64,000 bases of DNA, from contig NZ_LBJC01000080.1 of the NCBI RefSeq assembly GCF_004114535.1, positions 62,001 to 126,000 on the forward strand. The letters run 5' to 3'. Below are positions 50,029 through 58,033 of this stretch, piece by piece. Below the pieces are notes generated by a model. The model saw only the letters and a program-made list of their open reading frames with translations. It searched no databases and had not been told where the DNA came from. The translations under genes and the position numbers were made by a program. Numbering within the stretch: the stretch's first letter is position 1; each line of letters starts with the position of its first letter. Origin of the DNA: Bradyrhizobium nanningense. Lineage in GTDB: Bacteria > Pseudomonadota > Alphaproteobacteria > Rhizobiales > Xanthobacteraceae.

Positions 50029-50862
50029 ATGGACGACAAGCCTCATCGCGCAGAAGCCGCGTGGCCGATTATCGGCCTCAAGGACCACAACGCGCCCTCG
50101 GTCTTTCGGCCCGAAGCGCTGTTGAGGGAGGCGCGCCGGCAGAGGCAATTGCCGCTCGTCACTGTCCCCGAGATTTGCGTCCTCGATCCGGACGGTGACG
50201 TCGTCCGTCACCTCAAGCGGACCGGTGCCGGCCGTGTCCATGAAGGCTGGGCCTGTTATCACACGGAGCTTCTTGCCTTCGATCTCGACGGCATGGGCGA
50301 GGTTGGGATCGTCGGCTGCGCCGTGGGCGCGCCGTTCGCCGTGCTGGTCGCCGAGCAACTTTTCGCATCCGGCTGCCGGCTGCTCGTCAGCGTCACGTCA
50401 GCCGGACAAATCACTCCGATCGGGTCGACGCCGTACTTCGTGCTCATCGACCGCGCGCTGCGCGACGAGGGGACGAGCTATCATTACCTGCCGGGCTCGA
50501 CCTTCGCCGAAGCACCCGACGCGCCGCTGCTCACGAATGTCGAGCAGGCCGGGCGGGCTCTGCCGGGCATCACGATGCATCGGGGCGCAACGTGGACGAC
50601 CGATGCTCCCTATCGCGAGACCGAGGCCGCCATCTCGCGAGCGCGGGATCTGGGCGCGCTCGCCGTCGAGATGGAGGCCGCCGCTCTCTATGCCTTCAGC
50701 GCGACGAGCGGCAGTCCGGTCGTCTGTTTTGCGCACGTCACGAATGCGATGGCGCAGACGGAAGGCGACTTCGAGAAGGGCGAGGCTGACGGCGCGAAAG
50801 CGACGCTTGCGGTCGTCGCCGCCGCGGCTCGCGGCTGGTCAGCTACTCCTAGGCCAAGTTGA
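50029..50862 (+). CDS. nucleoside phosphorylase-family protein
   Basis: A 277-residue PNP/UDP-type phosphorylase: GWACYHTELLAFDLDGMGEV near residue 75, VGAPFAVLVAEQLFASG near 105, and the nucleoside-binding ALAVEMEAAALYAFS near 205. It would split a nucleoside or related glycoside with phosphate. It follows the ArsR-rhodanese gene by 21 bases, so the two share a transcript. A role in a sulfur context might involve methylthioadenosine-like compounds. This is speculative. Confidence 0.85.
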   Translation: MDDKPHRAEAAWPIIGLKDHNAPSVFRPEALLREARRQRQLPLVTVPEICVLDPDGDVVRHLKRTGAGRVHEGWACYHTELLAFDLDGMGEVGIVGCAVGAPFAVLVAEQLFASGCRLLVSVTSAGQITPIGSTPYFVLIDRALRDEGTSYHYLPGSTFAEAPDAPLLTNVEQAGRALPGITMHRGATWTTDAPYRETEAAISRARDLGALAVEMEAAALYAFSATSGSPVVCFAHVTNAMAQTEGDFEKGEADGAKATLAVVAAAARGWSATPRPS

Positions 50863-51040
50863 ACCGCCAGGGGAGGGGGACAAGGGGCGGCGTCAGCAGG
50901 CCATAAAGATGCTTCCCAGCGGGCCAGCTTGCCCCGGCGATAAGAAAAGCTCCGCGATTGTGGGGTTTCGCGGCGCAGCAAAACTGCGGCCCCTCCCGGG
51001 GGCTCAGGCCACCATATTAAGGACAAACAGCAGTTCGTCT

Positions 51041-51077
51041 TGTCGGTGATTGCGTATGATTCCCTCCCTGGGCACCA
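51041..51077 (+). repeat. degenerate tRNA-Phe 3'-end copy, candidate attachment-site repeat
   Basis: The last 21 bases match the tRNA-Phe 3' end at 18 positions, including CCCTGGGCACCA without change. TGTCGGTG upstream also matches the tRNA T-arm region after a 5-base insertion. It lies 5.9 kb from the tRNA in the same orientation. The surrounding 50863-51323 stretch has no other recognisable gene. Confidence 0.65.
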
Positions 51078-51323
51078 TTCCCCTGATCCCGGACGTACTG
51101 AATCCCCCGGCTACTCTGCCGTATGCATTACTATCCGCGCCCGGCTGCGGCTGATATGCTTTGGCCATTGGACGGTAATGGCAGCTCGCCACCAGACTTT
51201 GCGCGATGCCGGCCTTCTGATCGGATATCGATCCCGCTCGCGCTTTTTCGCTTTGCTTCGACCTAACGCCGACCAACTCGGCCAAACAGCTGCCGCGTCC
51301 CCGCTCACATTGGGAGATGTGCC

Positions 51324-51956
51324 ATGGCTGCATCGGACTGGCGTCTCGAAGGCGAATGGATGAAGAATTGCACCTGCGCGTTTGGCTGCCCCTGCGATTT
51401 CAATGCGCCGCCGACCCAGGGCTATTGCAAGGGGCTGGTCGCCATGCGGATTGCCAAAGGGCATTTCGAGGGGACCAGGCTCGACGGTCTCTGTTTCGCG
51501 ATCACGGTCGATTTCCCCGGGCCGCTGCATGAGGGCAACGGGACAATCCAGCCCATCATCGACGAGCGCGCCACGGCGGAGCAGCGTCAGGCGCTGTTCG
51601 ACATCTTTTCCGGCAAACATTCGGCCGAGGGCACGCTGTTCCAGATCGTCAGCATGATCGTCACCAAGATCCACGATCCGGTCTTCGCGCCGTTCGAGTT
51701 TTCCTTCGACAAGGACGGACGCGTCGCCAAGCTCGTGGCCAAGGGCGTGCTCGAGACCGATGTCGAGCCGATCAAGAATCCGGTGACGGGTCAACCGCAC
51801 CGCATCCAGGTGATCATGCCGGAGGGTTTCGAGCATAGGGCCGCCGAGGTCGCGTCCGCCAACATCCGCTCGACCGGCGCGATCCCGTTCGAGACCAAGG
51901 GCACGCACAGCTCGCTCGCCAATGTCGTGCAGACGCCCAAGGGGGTTGCGGCCTGA
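51324..51956 (+). CDS. DUF1326 domain protein
   Basis: A 210-residue protein with the DUF1326 N-terminal cysteine motif CTCAFGCPCDFNAPP near residue 16. The rest is beta-rich with no other cysteine cluster beyond one at YCKG and one at LCFA. Function unknown. DUF1326 genes usually pair with a DUF2182 membrane protein, as here. Metal binding at the cysteines is likely. A good ATG follows GGGAGATGTGCC. Confidence 0.88.
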   Translation: MAASDWRLEGEWMKNCTCAFGCPCDFNAPPTQGYCKGLVAMRIAKGHFEGTRLDGLCFAITVDFPGPLHEGNGTIQPIIDERATAEQRQALFDIFSGKHSAEGTLFQIVSMIVTKIHDPVFAPFEFSFDKDGRVAKLVAKGVLETDVEPIKNPVTGQPHRIQVIMPEGFEHRAAEVASANIRSTGAIPFETKGTHSSLANVVQTPKGVAA

Positions 51957-52035
51957 TGCGGCGCCGACATCGAGACGCGATCTCGATGTCGGCTCCTCAT
52001 CGCGATTCCGGACAAAGTCCATGCAGGGGCACTTG

Positions 52036-52800
52036 ATGCTGGAACACCTGCTCCGTCGCGATCGGCTGGTCGTCGCGATCGGGACCGCCGCAGTGGCGGC
52101 GCTCGCCTGGGCCTATCTTGCGAGCGGCGCCGGCATGGATACCGAGATGATGGCGGACATGCCGGACATGGCGCCGATGCCGTGGACGCCGCTCTATGCC
52201 GCGCTGCTGTTCGTGATGTGGTGGGTGATGATGATCGCGATGATGGCGCCGAGTGCGGCGCCCACCGTTCTGTTGTATGCGACCGTCAAGCGCAAGCAGG
52301 AGACCGAGTCCCGCGCCGCGATCGATGCCTGGATATTTCTCGCCGGCTATCTCGTGGCATGGGCCGGGTTCAGTCTCGCTGCGGTCCTGGCGCAAGGGGC
52401 GCTCGAACGCTACGGGCTGCTGTCGATGGCGATGGCAAGCACCAGCGCGATCCTGGGCGGCGGCATCCTGGTTGCCGCAGGGCTTTATCAGTTCACGCCG
52501 CTCAAACATTCCTGCCTGCGCTACTGCGAGAGCCCCCTGTTGTTTCTCAGTCGGCACTGGCGGCCCGGCACGCCCGGAGCATTCCGGATGGGACTTCGCC
52601 ACGGCAGCTACTGCGTCGGCTGCTGCTGGTTTCTGATGGTGTTGCTGTTCGTCGGCGGCGTGATGAATCTGACCTGGATCATCGGCATCGCGCTCTATGT
52701 CGCCGCTGAGAAACTGCTGCCGTTCGGCCGAGGATTGAGTCATGCGGCAGGCGCAGCCCTCGTCTTGTCCGGCGTGATCGTCCTTGCGCGCGCGATGTGA
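52036..52800 (+). CDS. DUF2182 predicted metal-binding integral membrane protein
   Basis: A 254-residue membrane protein with about six or seven helices. The conserved MWWVMMIAMMAPSAAP lies near residue 58. It has cysteine-containing segments HSCLRYCESP and YCVGCCWF, and a Met-rich loop (MDTEMMADMPDMAPM) that could bind copper. The ATG at 52036 has AGGGG at about six bases. An ATG five codons upstream is also possible. Partner of the DUF1326 gene, 79 bases downstream. Confidence 0.87.
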   Translation: MLEHLLRRDRLVVAIGTAAVAALAWAYLASGAGMDTEMMADMPDMAPMPWTPLYAALLFVMWWVMMIAMMAPSAAPTVLLYATVKRKQETESRAAIDAWIFLAGYLVAWAGFSLAAVLAQGALERYGLLSMAMASTSAILGGGILVAAGLYQFTPLKHSCLRYCESPLLFLSRHWRPGTPGAFRMGLRHGSYCVGCCWFLMVLLFVGGVMNLTWIIGIALYVAAEKLLPFGRGLSHAAGAALVLSGVIVLARAM

Positions 52801-53081
52801 GAGACCGGGACAGAGCCGAGATATCGTCTCCCATTATGCCAATACCGCGTGGTTACCGAAGAACAGCCGACCTCCGTGATCATACGGAGATCGTAAGTTA
52901 AAGAATTGACCTCGACCCGAACCGAAACTTAAGGCTGTGACGCCTAGCTTTGGGCCGTGAACCGGCCCGCGCGCCGCTTTCGGCCGCGGCGGTCCCCGGG
53001 GCAATCGAGGCAGAGACGGGCGATGTCACTACTGGCGGTGAGTGCAGTTCTGCCTTGGCGGCCGAGGCGAGGGGGCATTTC

Positions 53082-55721
53082 GTGATTCCGGCAAGATCGG
53101 TCCGCAGAGCCGGAAGAACGATCCTGCGGAATGCTCCGCTGCAGATCGCATTGTTCTTCCTGCCCCTGATCTGGATCAGCTATTTCGCGATCACGTCATC
53201 GGAACGCACGGATGCGGTCCAGCAGGCGCGGTCGCACGGCAACAGCGTCGCCGAATTGTTCGAGGAGAACACCGAGCGCATCTTCGAGCGCGTGGATCAG
53301 TCGTTGCTGGTGGTGCGAGCGCTCTACGCCCAGGATCCGATGACCTTCAGTCTGAAGTTCTGGTCCGACAAGGCCCGCATCGCCACCGGTGACGTCGTCC
53401 AGTTCGCCCTGATCGGGTTGGACGGGTACATGATCGATACGACGGCAAGCTATTCCGGCCCGCGGCTCTACCTCGGCGATCGCGAACACTTCATTCATAC
53501 CATGTCGCAGTCCGAGGATCGCCTCTACGTGGGCAGGCCGGTGCTGGGCCGCGCGTCAAACAAATGGACCATACAGCTTGCAAGGAGGATCTTCGACCTC
53601 GCAAGGAATCCGGCAGGCGTGGTCGTCGGCTCGATCAGCGTCGAGGTGGTCGGCCGGTTCTACGACACCGCAAAGCTCGGCGCCGGCGGAACGCTGGTGC
53701 TCAGAAACGCAGACCAGGTCGTGCTCGCCGCGCGCGGCATCGATGCGCACTCCGTGTTGGGGCAACGTTCGCCGAACCGCGTCGAAAGCGAGCTGGGGGA
53801 CGGCTTCTACGCCCAATACTGGAACGAAAACCACCCCAACCGCCCTGACAGGCTGGTGACCGCACGCAGATCGCGGCTCTTTCCGCTCATCTTCACGGTA
53901 GGCATCTCGGAGCGCGAGATCTATTCGCGCGCGGACACCAGGCAGGGGGTCTATCTCGGCGGCGCGCTGCTGCTCACGTTCATCATTCTGACTGCGATGC
54001 TGTTCTACTGGCGGCGCCAACTGGCGCTCGATCGCGCCCAGCGCGAGCTTCGCGAATTTGCCAGCAAGTTCGAAGATGCGCTCAGAAACCTTCCCCAGGG
54101 GTTGAGCATGTTCGACGGCCGCGATCGCCTGATCGCATTCAATCGGCAATGGATCGAGCTTTACGGCCTCGCGCCCGAGGAGATTCGAATCGGCATGGAT
54201 TTCCGCGAAGTGTTTGCGAGACAGACCGCCGTCCTCGACGTCGAGGCTTACCTGGCCGATCTGAAGCAACGGCTCACCCAGTCGGAGCACACCTCGAACA
54301 CCGTGCAGTTTCCGGATGGGCGGGTTGTCTATATTTCCTACGGACGGCGCGAGGGCGGCGGCTGGGTCGCCACCCATGAAGACATCACCGAACGCAAGGC
54401 ATCCGAGGATCGAATCGAAAGGCTGGCGCATTACGACAGCTTGACCGGACTTGGTAATCGCAATCTGTTCAAGGAGCGCATCGACCAGGCGCTCGCGAAG
54501 TCCGGCGCCTCGGAAGCTCCCTTCGCCGTGCTCCTGCTGGATCTCGACAAGTTCAAGTCGGTCAACGACGCACTCGGTCACCAATGTGGCGATGCGTTGC
54601 TGAAGCAGGTCGCGGATCGGATCAGGGCGCAGATCCGCGACACCGACACGGCGGCGCGGATTGGCGGTGACGAGTTTGCCGTGATCGTCGCACCGGGCCG
54701 GGCCGCGATGCAGGACGGTGCGGCCAGCCTCGCCGCGCGGCTGGTCACGGCCATCGCCGAGCCCTATCACATCGACGGCCATCCCGTCGTGGTCGGCTGC
54801 AGCATCGGCCTTGCTCTCGTCCCCGAGCACGGCACGCGCGTCGATGAGATTCTTCGCAATGCCGATCTGGCGCTGTACAGCTCGAAGAACGCCGGCCGAA
54901 ACTGCTTCCACGTGTACTCGGCGGAGCTCAAGGCCGAGGCCGATCAGCGCAACGTACTCGAGATCGAGCTGCGTGAGGCGATCTGGCGCGAGGAGATCGA
55001 GGTGTTCTATCAGCCGGTGATCGAGCTCGGCACCGGCCGCGTGAAGTCGGTCGAGGCGCTGGCGCGCTGGCAGCACGCGACCAAGGGCTTCATTCCACCG
55101 GCCGAGTTCATCGCAGTCGCGGAGGCTGGCGGGCTGATCGTCGAGCTCGGCAATCAGGTGCTGGCCAAGGCCTGTCGCGATGCGATGACCATGCCGACCG
55201 ACGTCAGGGTCGCGGTCAATCTCTCCGCCCTGCAGTTCGCCGGCACCGATCTCGTCGATACGGTGAGGTTCGCGTTGGCGCAGAGCGGGCTGGCGCAAAG
55301 CAGGCTCGAGCTCGAGATTACCGAAAGCGTGTTCCTGGCCGACACGCAGGAAAACCTCAGGACGCTTCAGCGCCTCAAGGCGCTCGGCGTTTCCATTGCG
55401 CTCGACGATTTCGGTGTCGGTTACTCGTCTTTGTCCTATCTGACGGCGTTTCCCTTCGACAAGGTCAAGATCGACAAGTCCTTCATCGACCGGATTGATC
55501 GCAGCGAAACCGTCGCGGTGCTGAAATCCATCGTGCAGCTTGCCAAGACCCTGAAGCTCTCGATCGTTGCCGAGGGCGTCGAGGCTTCTGAACAGGTCGG
55601 ACGGCTCCGCGCCCTCGGTATCCCGCTCGGCCAGGGCTTTCTCTTCAGCAAGCCCGTGCCCTTGGCCGACCTGTCATGGCAAGGCCCCGCACCGCAGCGC
55701 CGACGGCAGGCGGTGGCGTGA
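53082..55721 (+). CDS. membrane-anchored sensor GGDEF-EAL protein (cyclic-di-GMP turnover)
   Basis: An 879-residue protein. A membrane helix at about 20-40, a roughly 250-residue periplasmic sensor of the dCACHE type, a second helix near 289-311, a PAS domain near 330-440, GGDEF with an intact IGGDEF near 526, and EAL from about 620. The EAL catalytic set looks complete: EALAR near 655, VNLS, ELEITES, DDFGVGYSS, KIDKSF, VAEGVE and QGF. It could make or degrade c-di-GMP. A frame continues upstream to a TTG at 52950, but the GTG at 53082 has GAGGGGG in front and fits better. Confidence 0.92.
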   Translation: MIPARSVRRAGRTILRNAPLQIALFFLPLIWISYFAITSSERTDAVQQARSHGNSVAELFEENTERIFERVDQSLLVVRALYAQDPMTFSLKFWSDKARIATGDVVQFALIGLDGYMIDTTASYSGPRLYLGDREHFIHTMSQSEDRLYVGRPVLGRASNKWTIQLARRIFDLARNPAGVVVGSISVEVVGRFYDTAKLGAGGTLVLRNADQVVLAARGIDAHSVLGQRSPNRVESELGDGFYAQYWNENHPNRPDRLVTARRSRLFPLIFTVGISEREIYSRADTRQGVYLGGALLLTFIILTAMLFYWRRQLALDRAQRELREFASKFEDALRNLPQGLSMFDGRDRLIAFNRQWIELYGLAPEEIRIGMDFREVFARQTAVLDVEAYLADLKQRLTQSEHTSNTVQFPDGRVVYISYGRREGGGWVATHEDITERKASEDRIERLAHYDSLTGLGNRNLFKERIDQALAKSGASEAPFAVLLLDLDKFKSVNDALGHQCGDALLKQVADRIRAQIRDTDTAARIGGDEFAVIVAPGRAAMQDGAASLAARLVTAIAEPYHIDGHPVVVGCSIGLALVPEHGTRVDEILRNADLALYSSKNAGRNCFHVYSAELKAEADQRNVLEIELREAIWREEIEVFYQPVIELGTGRVKSVEALARWQHATKGFIPPAEFIAVAEAGGLIVELGNQVLAKACRDAMTMPTDVRVAVNLSALQFAGTDLVDTVRFALAQSGLAQSRLELEITESVFLADTQENLRTLQRLKALGVSIALDDFGVGYSSLSYLTAFPFDKVKIDKSFIDRIDRSETVAVLKSIVQLAKTLKLSIVAEGVEASEQVGRLRALGIPLGQGFLFSKPVPLADLSWQGPAPQRRRQAVA

Positions 55722-55973
55722 GGCGTTCCGGCTCCCGGGTGAGGCCGCACTTGCCAACGACCGCGCATCGCCCCGAGCACCAACAGCTTGTTGGCCGGGC
55801 TTGACGAGCCTTCGCAAGGGCTGAGAGACGGCCATGACGTCAGCTCTCCACCGCCCGTGCATTGCGGGTTGATTCCGGAGCCGGATCGCGCCCGCCATCC
55901 TGGCACCCTGCTTGCTCAGTCCTAACCCAAGTCAGGCCTCGGTGGAGAGGCCCGTTTCAGGTTGAGGCAAGCG

Positions 55974-56222
55974 ATGCAAGAAGTGTCCCGTTCTGGTACT
56001 GCCGGCGAACTCCGGCTCGATGCGTTGATCGCCGATTTGTGGTGGCGCGTTCGACTCTTGAATACCGATATTCTCGAAGAGGAAGCCAAGTCCGGCGTGT
56101 TCGATGCGCATCAGCCGACCTATCCGCTGCTCGCGCTGAACCTTCGCGCGCGGCGGGACAATCTGGTCTCGACGATCGGCGTGCTCGAGCAGCGCGCGAA
56201 ATCGGTGTCGGAAGCGGCTTGA
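55974..56222 (+). CDS. small hypothetical protein
   Basis: An 82-residue, probably helical protein (LRLDALIADLWWRVRLLNTD, then LALNLRARRDNLVSTI). No family recognised. GAGGCAAGC precedes the ATG. It is a single gene 252 bases after the GGDEF-EAL gene, and that gap shows no feature. Confidence 0.55.
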   Translation: MQEVSRSGTAGELRLDALIADLWWRVRLLNTDILEEEAKSGVFDAHQPTYPLLALNLRARRDNLVSTIGVLEQRAKSVSEAA

Positions 56223-56343
56223 GGGCGATCCTCGTTGATAGCGGCGTCAGCGATTTCGCGCGCCTGACGAGATCGACTTGATGCCGGCACCCGTCTTCTG
56301 GCAGGGCGATCGCGTATGGCGCTTTGTGGGAGCTGAGCGCGCG

Positions 56344-56479
56344 CCTCGTCCTTCGAGACGACCGCTTTGCGGTCTCCTCAGCATGAGGCTAAGCGGCATT
56401 GGTGCTCGCTGAGAATGGTGCCTCGCACCCGGTCCTCATCCTGAGGACCCGCCAGCGGCGGGCGTCTCGAAGGATGGCC
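56344..56479. repeat. dispersed palindromic repeat, family A copy 3
   Basis: CCTCGTCCTTCGAGACGACC and CTCAGCATGAGG lie on the left, CCTCATCCTGAGGACCCGCC and GGCGGGCGTCTCGAAGGATG on the right. The right part is nearly the same as in the 3.3 kb copy. It fills most of the 350-base gap, in which no gene is seen. Confidence 0.8.
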
Positions 56480-56619
56480 ACAGGCACGATCTTCCTAAAA
56501 AGCCCGACAATCGCCCCGCGCACAGCGCCGATGTGCATTCGCGATTGTGAGGCCTGAGCACGCGCCAGATTCTCTTCGCCATGCTATGGCTGCCTGCGCA
56601 ACTTCCCGCGAGGACTTCC

Positions 56620-57294
56620 ATGCTTCCCATTCCCGCCGACATCTTCACCGAGTCTGGGGACGTCTCGCCCGACGGCCTTGCCAATCTCGGCCCGCTGCGC
56701 CGCCTCGCGGGCATTTGGCAGGCGGACAAGGGCATCGACATCAATCCCAAGGCGGATGGGCCGGAGCGGCGAACTTTCATCGAGCGCATCCGCATGGACC
56801 CGATCGATCCGCAGGCCAACGGCCCGCAGCTGTTCTACGGGCTGCGCTATCACATCCACATCAACACGCCCGAGGAAGACATCACCTTCCACGATCAGGT
56901 CGGCTACTGGCTGTGGGAGCCCGCGACCGGGCTGATCATGCAGACGTTGGCGATTCCGCGCGGACAAGTGCTGCTGGCCTCGGGCAAGGCCGGGCCCGAC
57001 GACAAGACAATTTCCGTCACCGCGAAGCGCGGCGACACCGCTTACGGCATCTGCTCGACCTATTTTCTGGAACAGGCGTTCCGTACCGACGCCTACCGCT
57101 GCGACATCACCTTCAACGACGATGGCAGCTGGACCTATCTGATCCAGACCGAGTTGTTCGTGCGCGGCGCGCCGTTCAATCATCACGACACCAACACGCT
57201 GCAGCTGGTCGCGCCGCCAAAGCTCAACCCGCTCGCGGTGATCGTCAACGATCGCGCCAAGGGCAATGAGAAGAGCGATGCGCCGGCGGCGTGA
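56620..57294 (+). CDS. heme-binding-like beta-barrel (FABP-like) protein
   Basis: A 224-residue protein of the THAP4/nitrobindin-like fatty-acid-binding fold. The opening LRRLAGIWQADKGIDINPKA matches LxGxWxGxG. Beta-rich segments GYWLWEPATGLIMQTLAIPR and a C-terminal HHDTNTLQLV follow. Nitrobindins bind heme and isomerise peroxynitrite, but a heme-binding histidine cannot be assigned with certainty. An upstream in-frame ATG adds 13 residues without ribosome-binding support. Confidence 0.75.
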   Translation: MLPIPADIFTESGDVSPDGLANLGPLRRLAGIWQADKGIDINPKADGPERRTFIERIRMDPIDPQANGPQLFYGLRYHIHINTPEEDITFHDQVGYWLWEPATGLIMQTLAIPRGQVLLASGKAGPDDKTISVTAKRGDTAYGICSTYFLEQAFRTDAYRCDITFNDDGSWTYLIQTELFVRGAPFNHHDTNTLQLVAPPKLNPLAVIVNDRAKGNEKSDAPAA

Positions 57295-57314
57295 AGCGCA
57301 TTACGGAGAGTTGC

Positions 57315-58025
57315 ATGAAGCCCTACGTCATCTGCCTGATGCACTCCAGCCTCGACGGCCGCACGCACCCCAGCCGCTGGCGTCCGAAGGGAGCGGGCAC
57401 CGACTGGTTCGAGAAGATCCATGACGAGCTCGGCGGCGATGCCTGGGTGATCGGCCGCGTCACCGGCTCGGAATTCGCCAAGGGCCAGCCCTACCCGACC
57501 GAGACGCGCGAGACATTTCCGCGCGAAAACTGGTTCGCGCGACGCGATGCCAAGACCTATGGCGTCGTGCTCGATGCGCAGGGCAAGATCGGCTGGGGCC
57601 GCGCCGACATCGGCGGTGACCCGATCGTCGTCGTGCTGACGGAGAGCGTGCCGGATTCGCATCTCGTAGGGCTGCGCGGCGAGGGCGTGTCCTATATCTT
57701 CGCCGGCAAGTCCGAGATCGACCTGGCGCTGACGCTGGACATCCTCAACCGCGAGCTCGGCGTGAAGCGTCTGTTGGTGGAGGGCGGCGGCGTCGCCAAT
57801 GGCGCGTTCCTGCGCGCCGGCCTGATCGACGAGTTCAACCTGATCCTCAGCCCCGCGATCGACGGCGCCATGGGCGCGCCCTTCGTGTTCTCTTCGACGG
57901 AGGCGGACAGCGACAAGCGCGCGCCGATCGCGGCGATGACGCTGGAGAGCACACGGGACCTCGGCGGCGGTGTGCTGCTGCTGCGCTACCTGATCAGGAA
58001 CGATCCGCAAGCGGCGAGCCGGTAA
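57315..58025 (+). CDS. RibD C-terminal / dihydrofolate reductase-like protein
   Basis: A 236-residue protein of the RibD reductase fold: YVICLMHSSLDGRTHPSRW at the start, VIGRVTGSEFAKGQ near 50, and LLVEGGGVANGAFLRAGLID near 155, which carries the NADPH-binding GGG loop. It would reduce a substrate with NADPH. It lacks the deaminase half of RibD and is not in a riboflavin operon, so the substrate is open. GGAGAG precedes the start. It lies 20 bases after the beta-barrel gene. Confidence 0.87.
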   Translation: MKPYVICLMHSSLDGRTHPSRWRPKGAGTDWFEKIHDELGGDAWVIGRVTGSEFAKGQPYPTETRETFPRENWFARRDAKTYGVVLDAQGKIGWGRADIGGDPIVVVLTESVPDSHLVGLRGEGVSYIFAGKSEIDLALTLDILNRELGVKRLLVEGGGVANGAFLRAGLIDEFNLILSPAIDGAMGAPFVFSSTEADSDKRAPIAAMTLESTRDLGGGVLLLRYLIRNDPQAASR

Positions 58026-58033
58026 AGCCGGCC

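Larger units (their letters stand above)
45172..51077. mobile_element. candidate genomic island integrated at tRNA-Phe, no integrase
   Basis: The block lies between tRNA-Phe and a degenerate copy of the tRNA-Phe 3' end. It carries a self-contained sulfur-related gene set on both strands that interrupts otherwise unrelated genes. No integrase or excision gene is visible, so it would be a trimmed or immobile remnant. The island reading rests on the repeat and gene content. Base composition was not measured. Confidence 0.55.
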
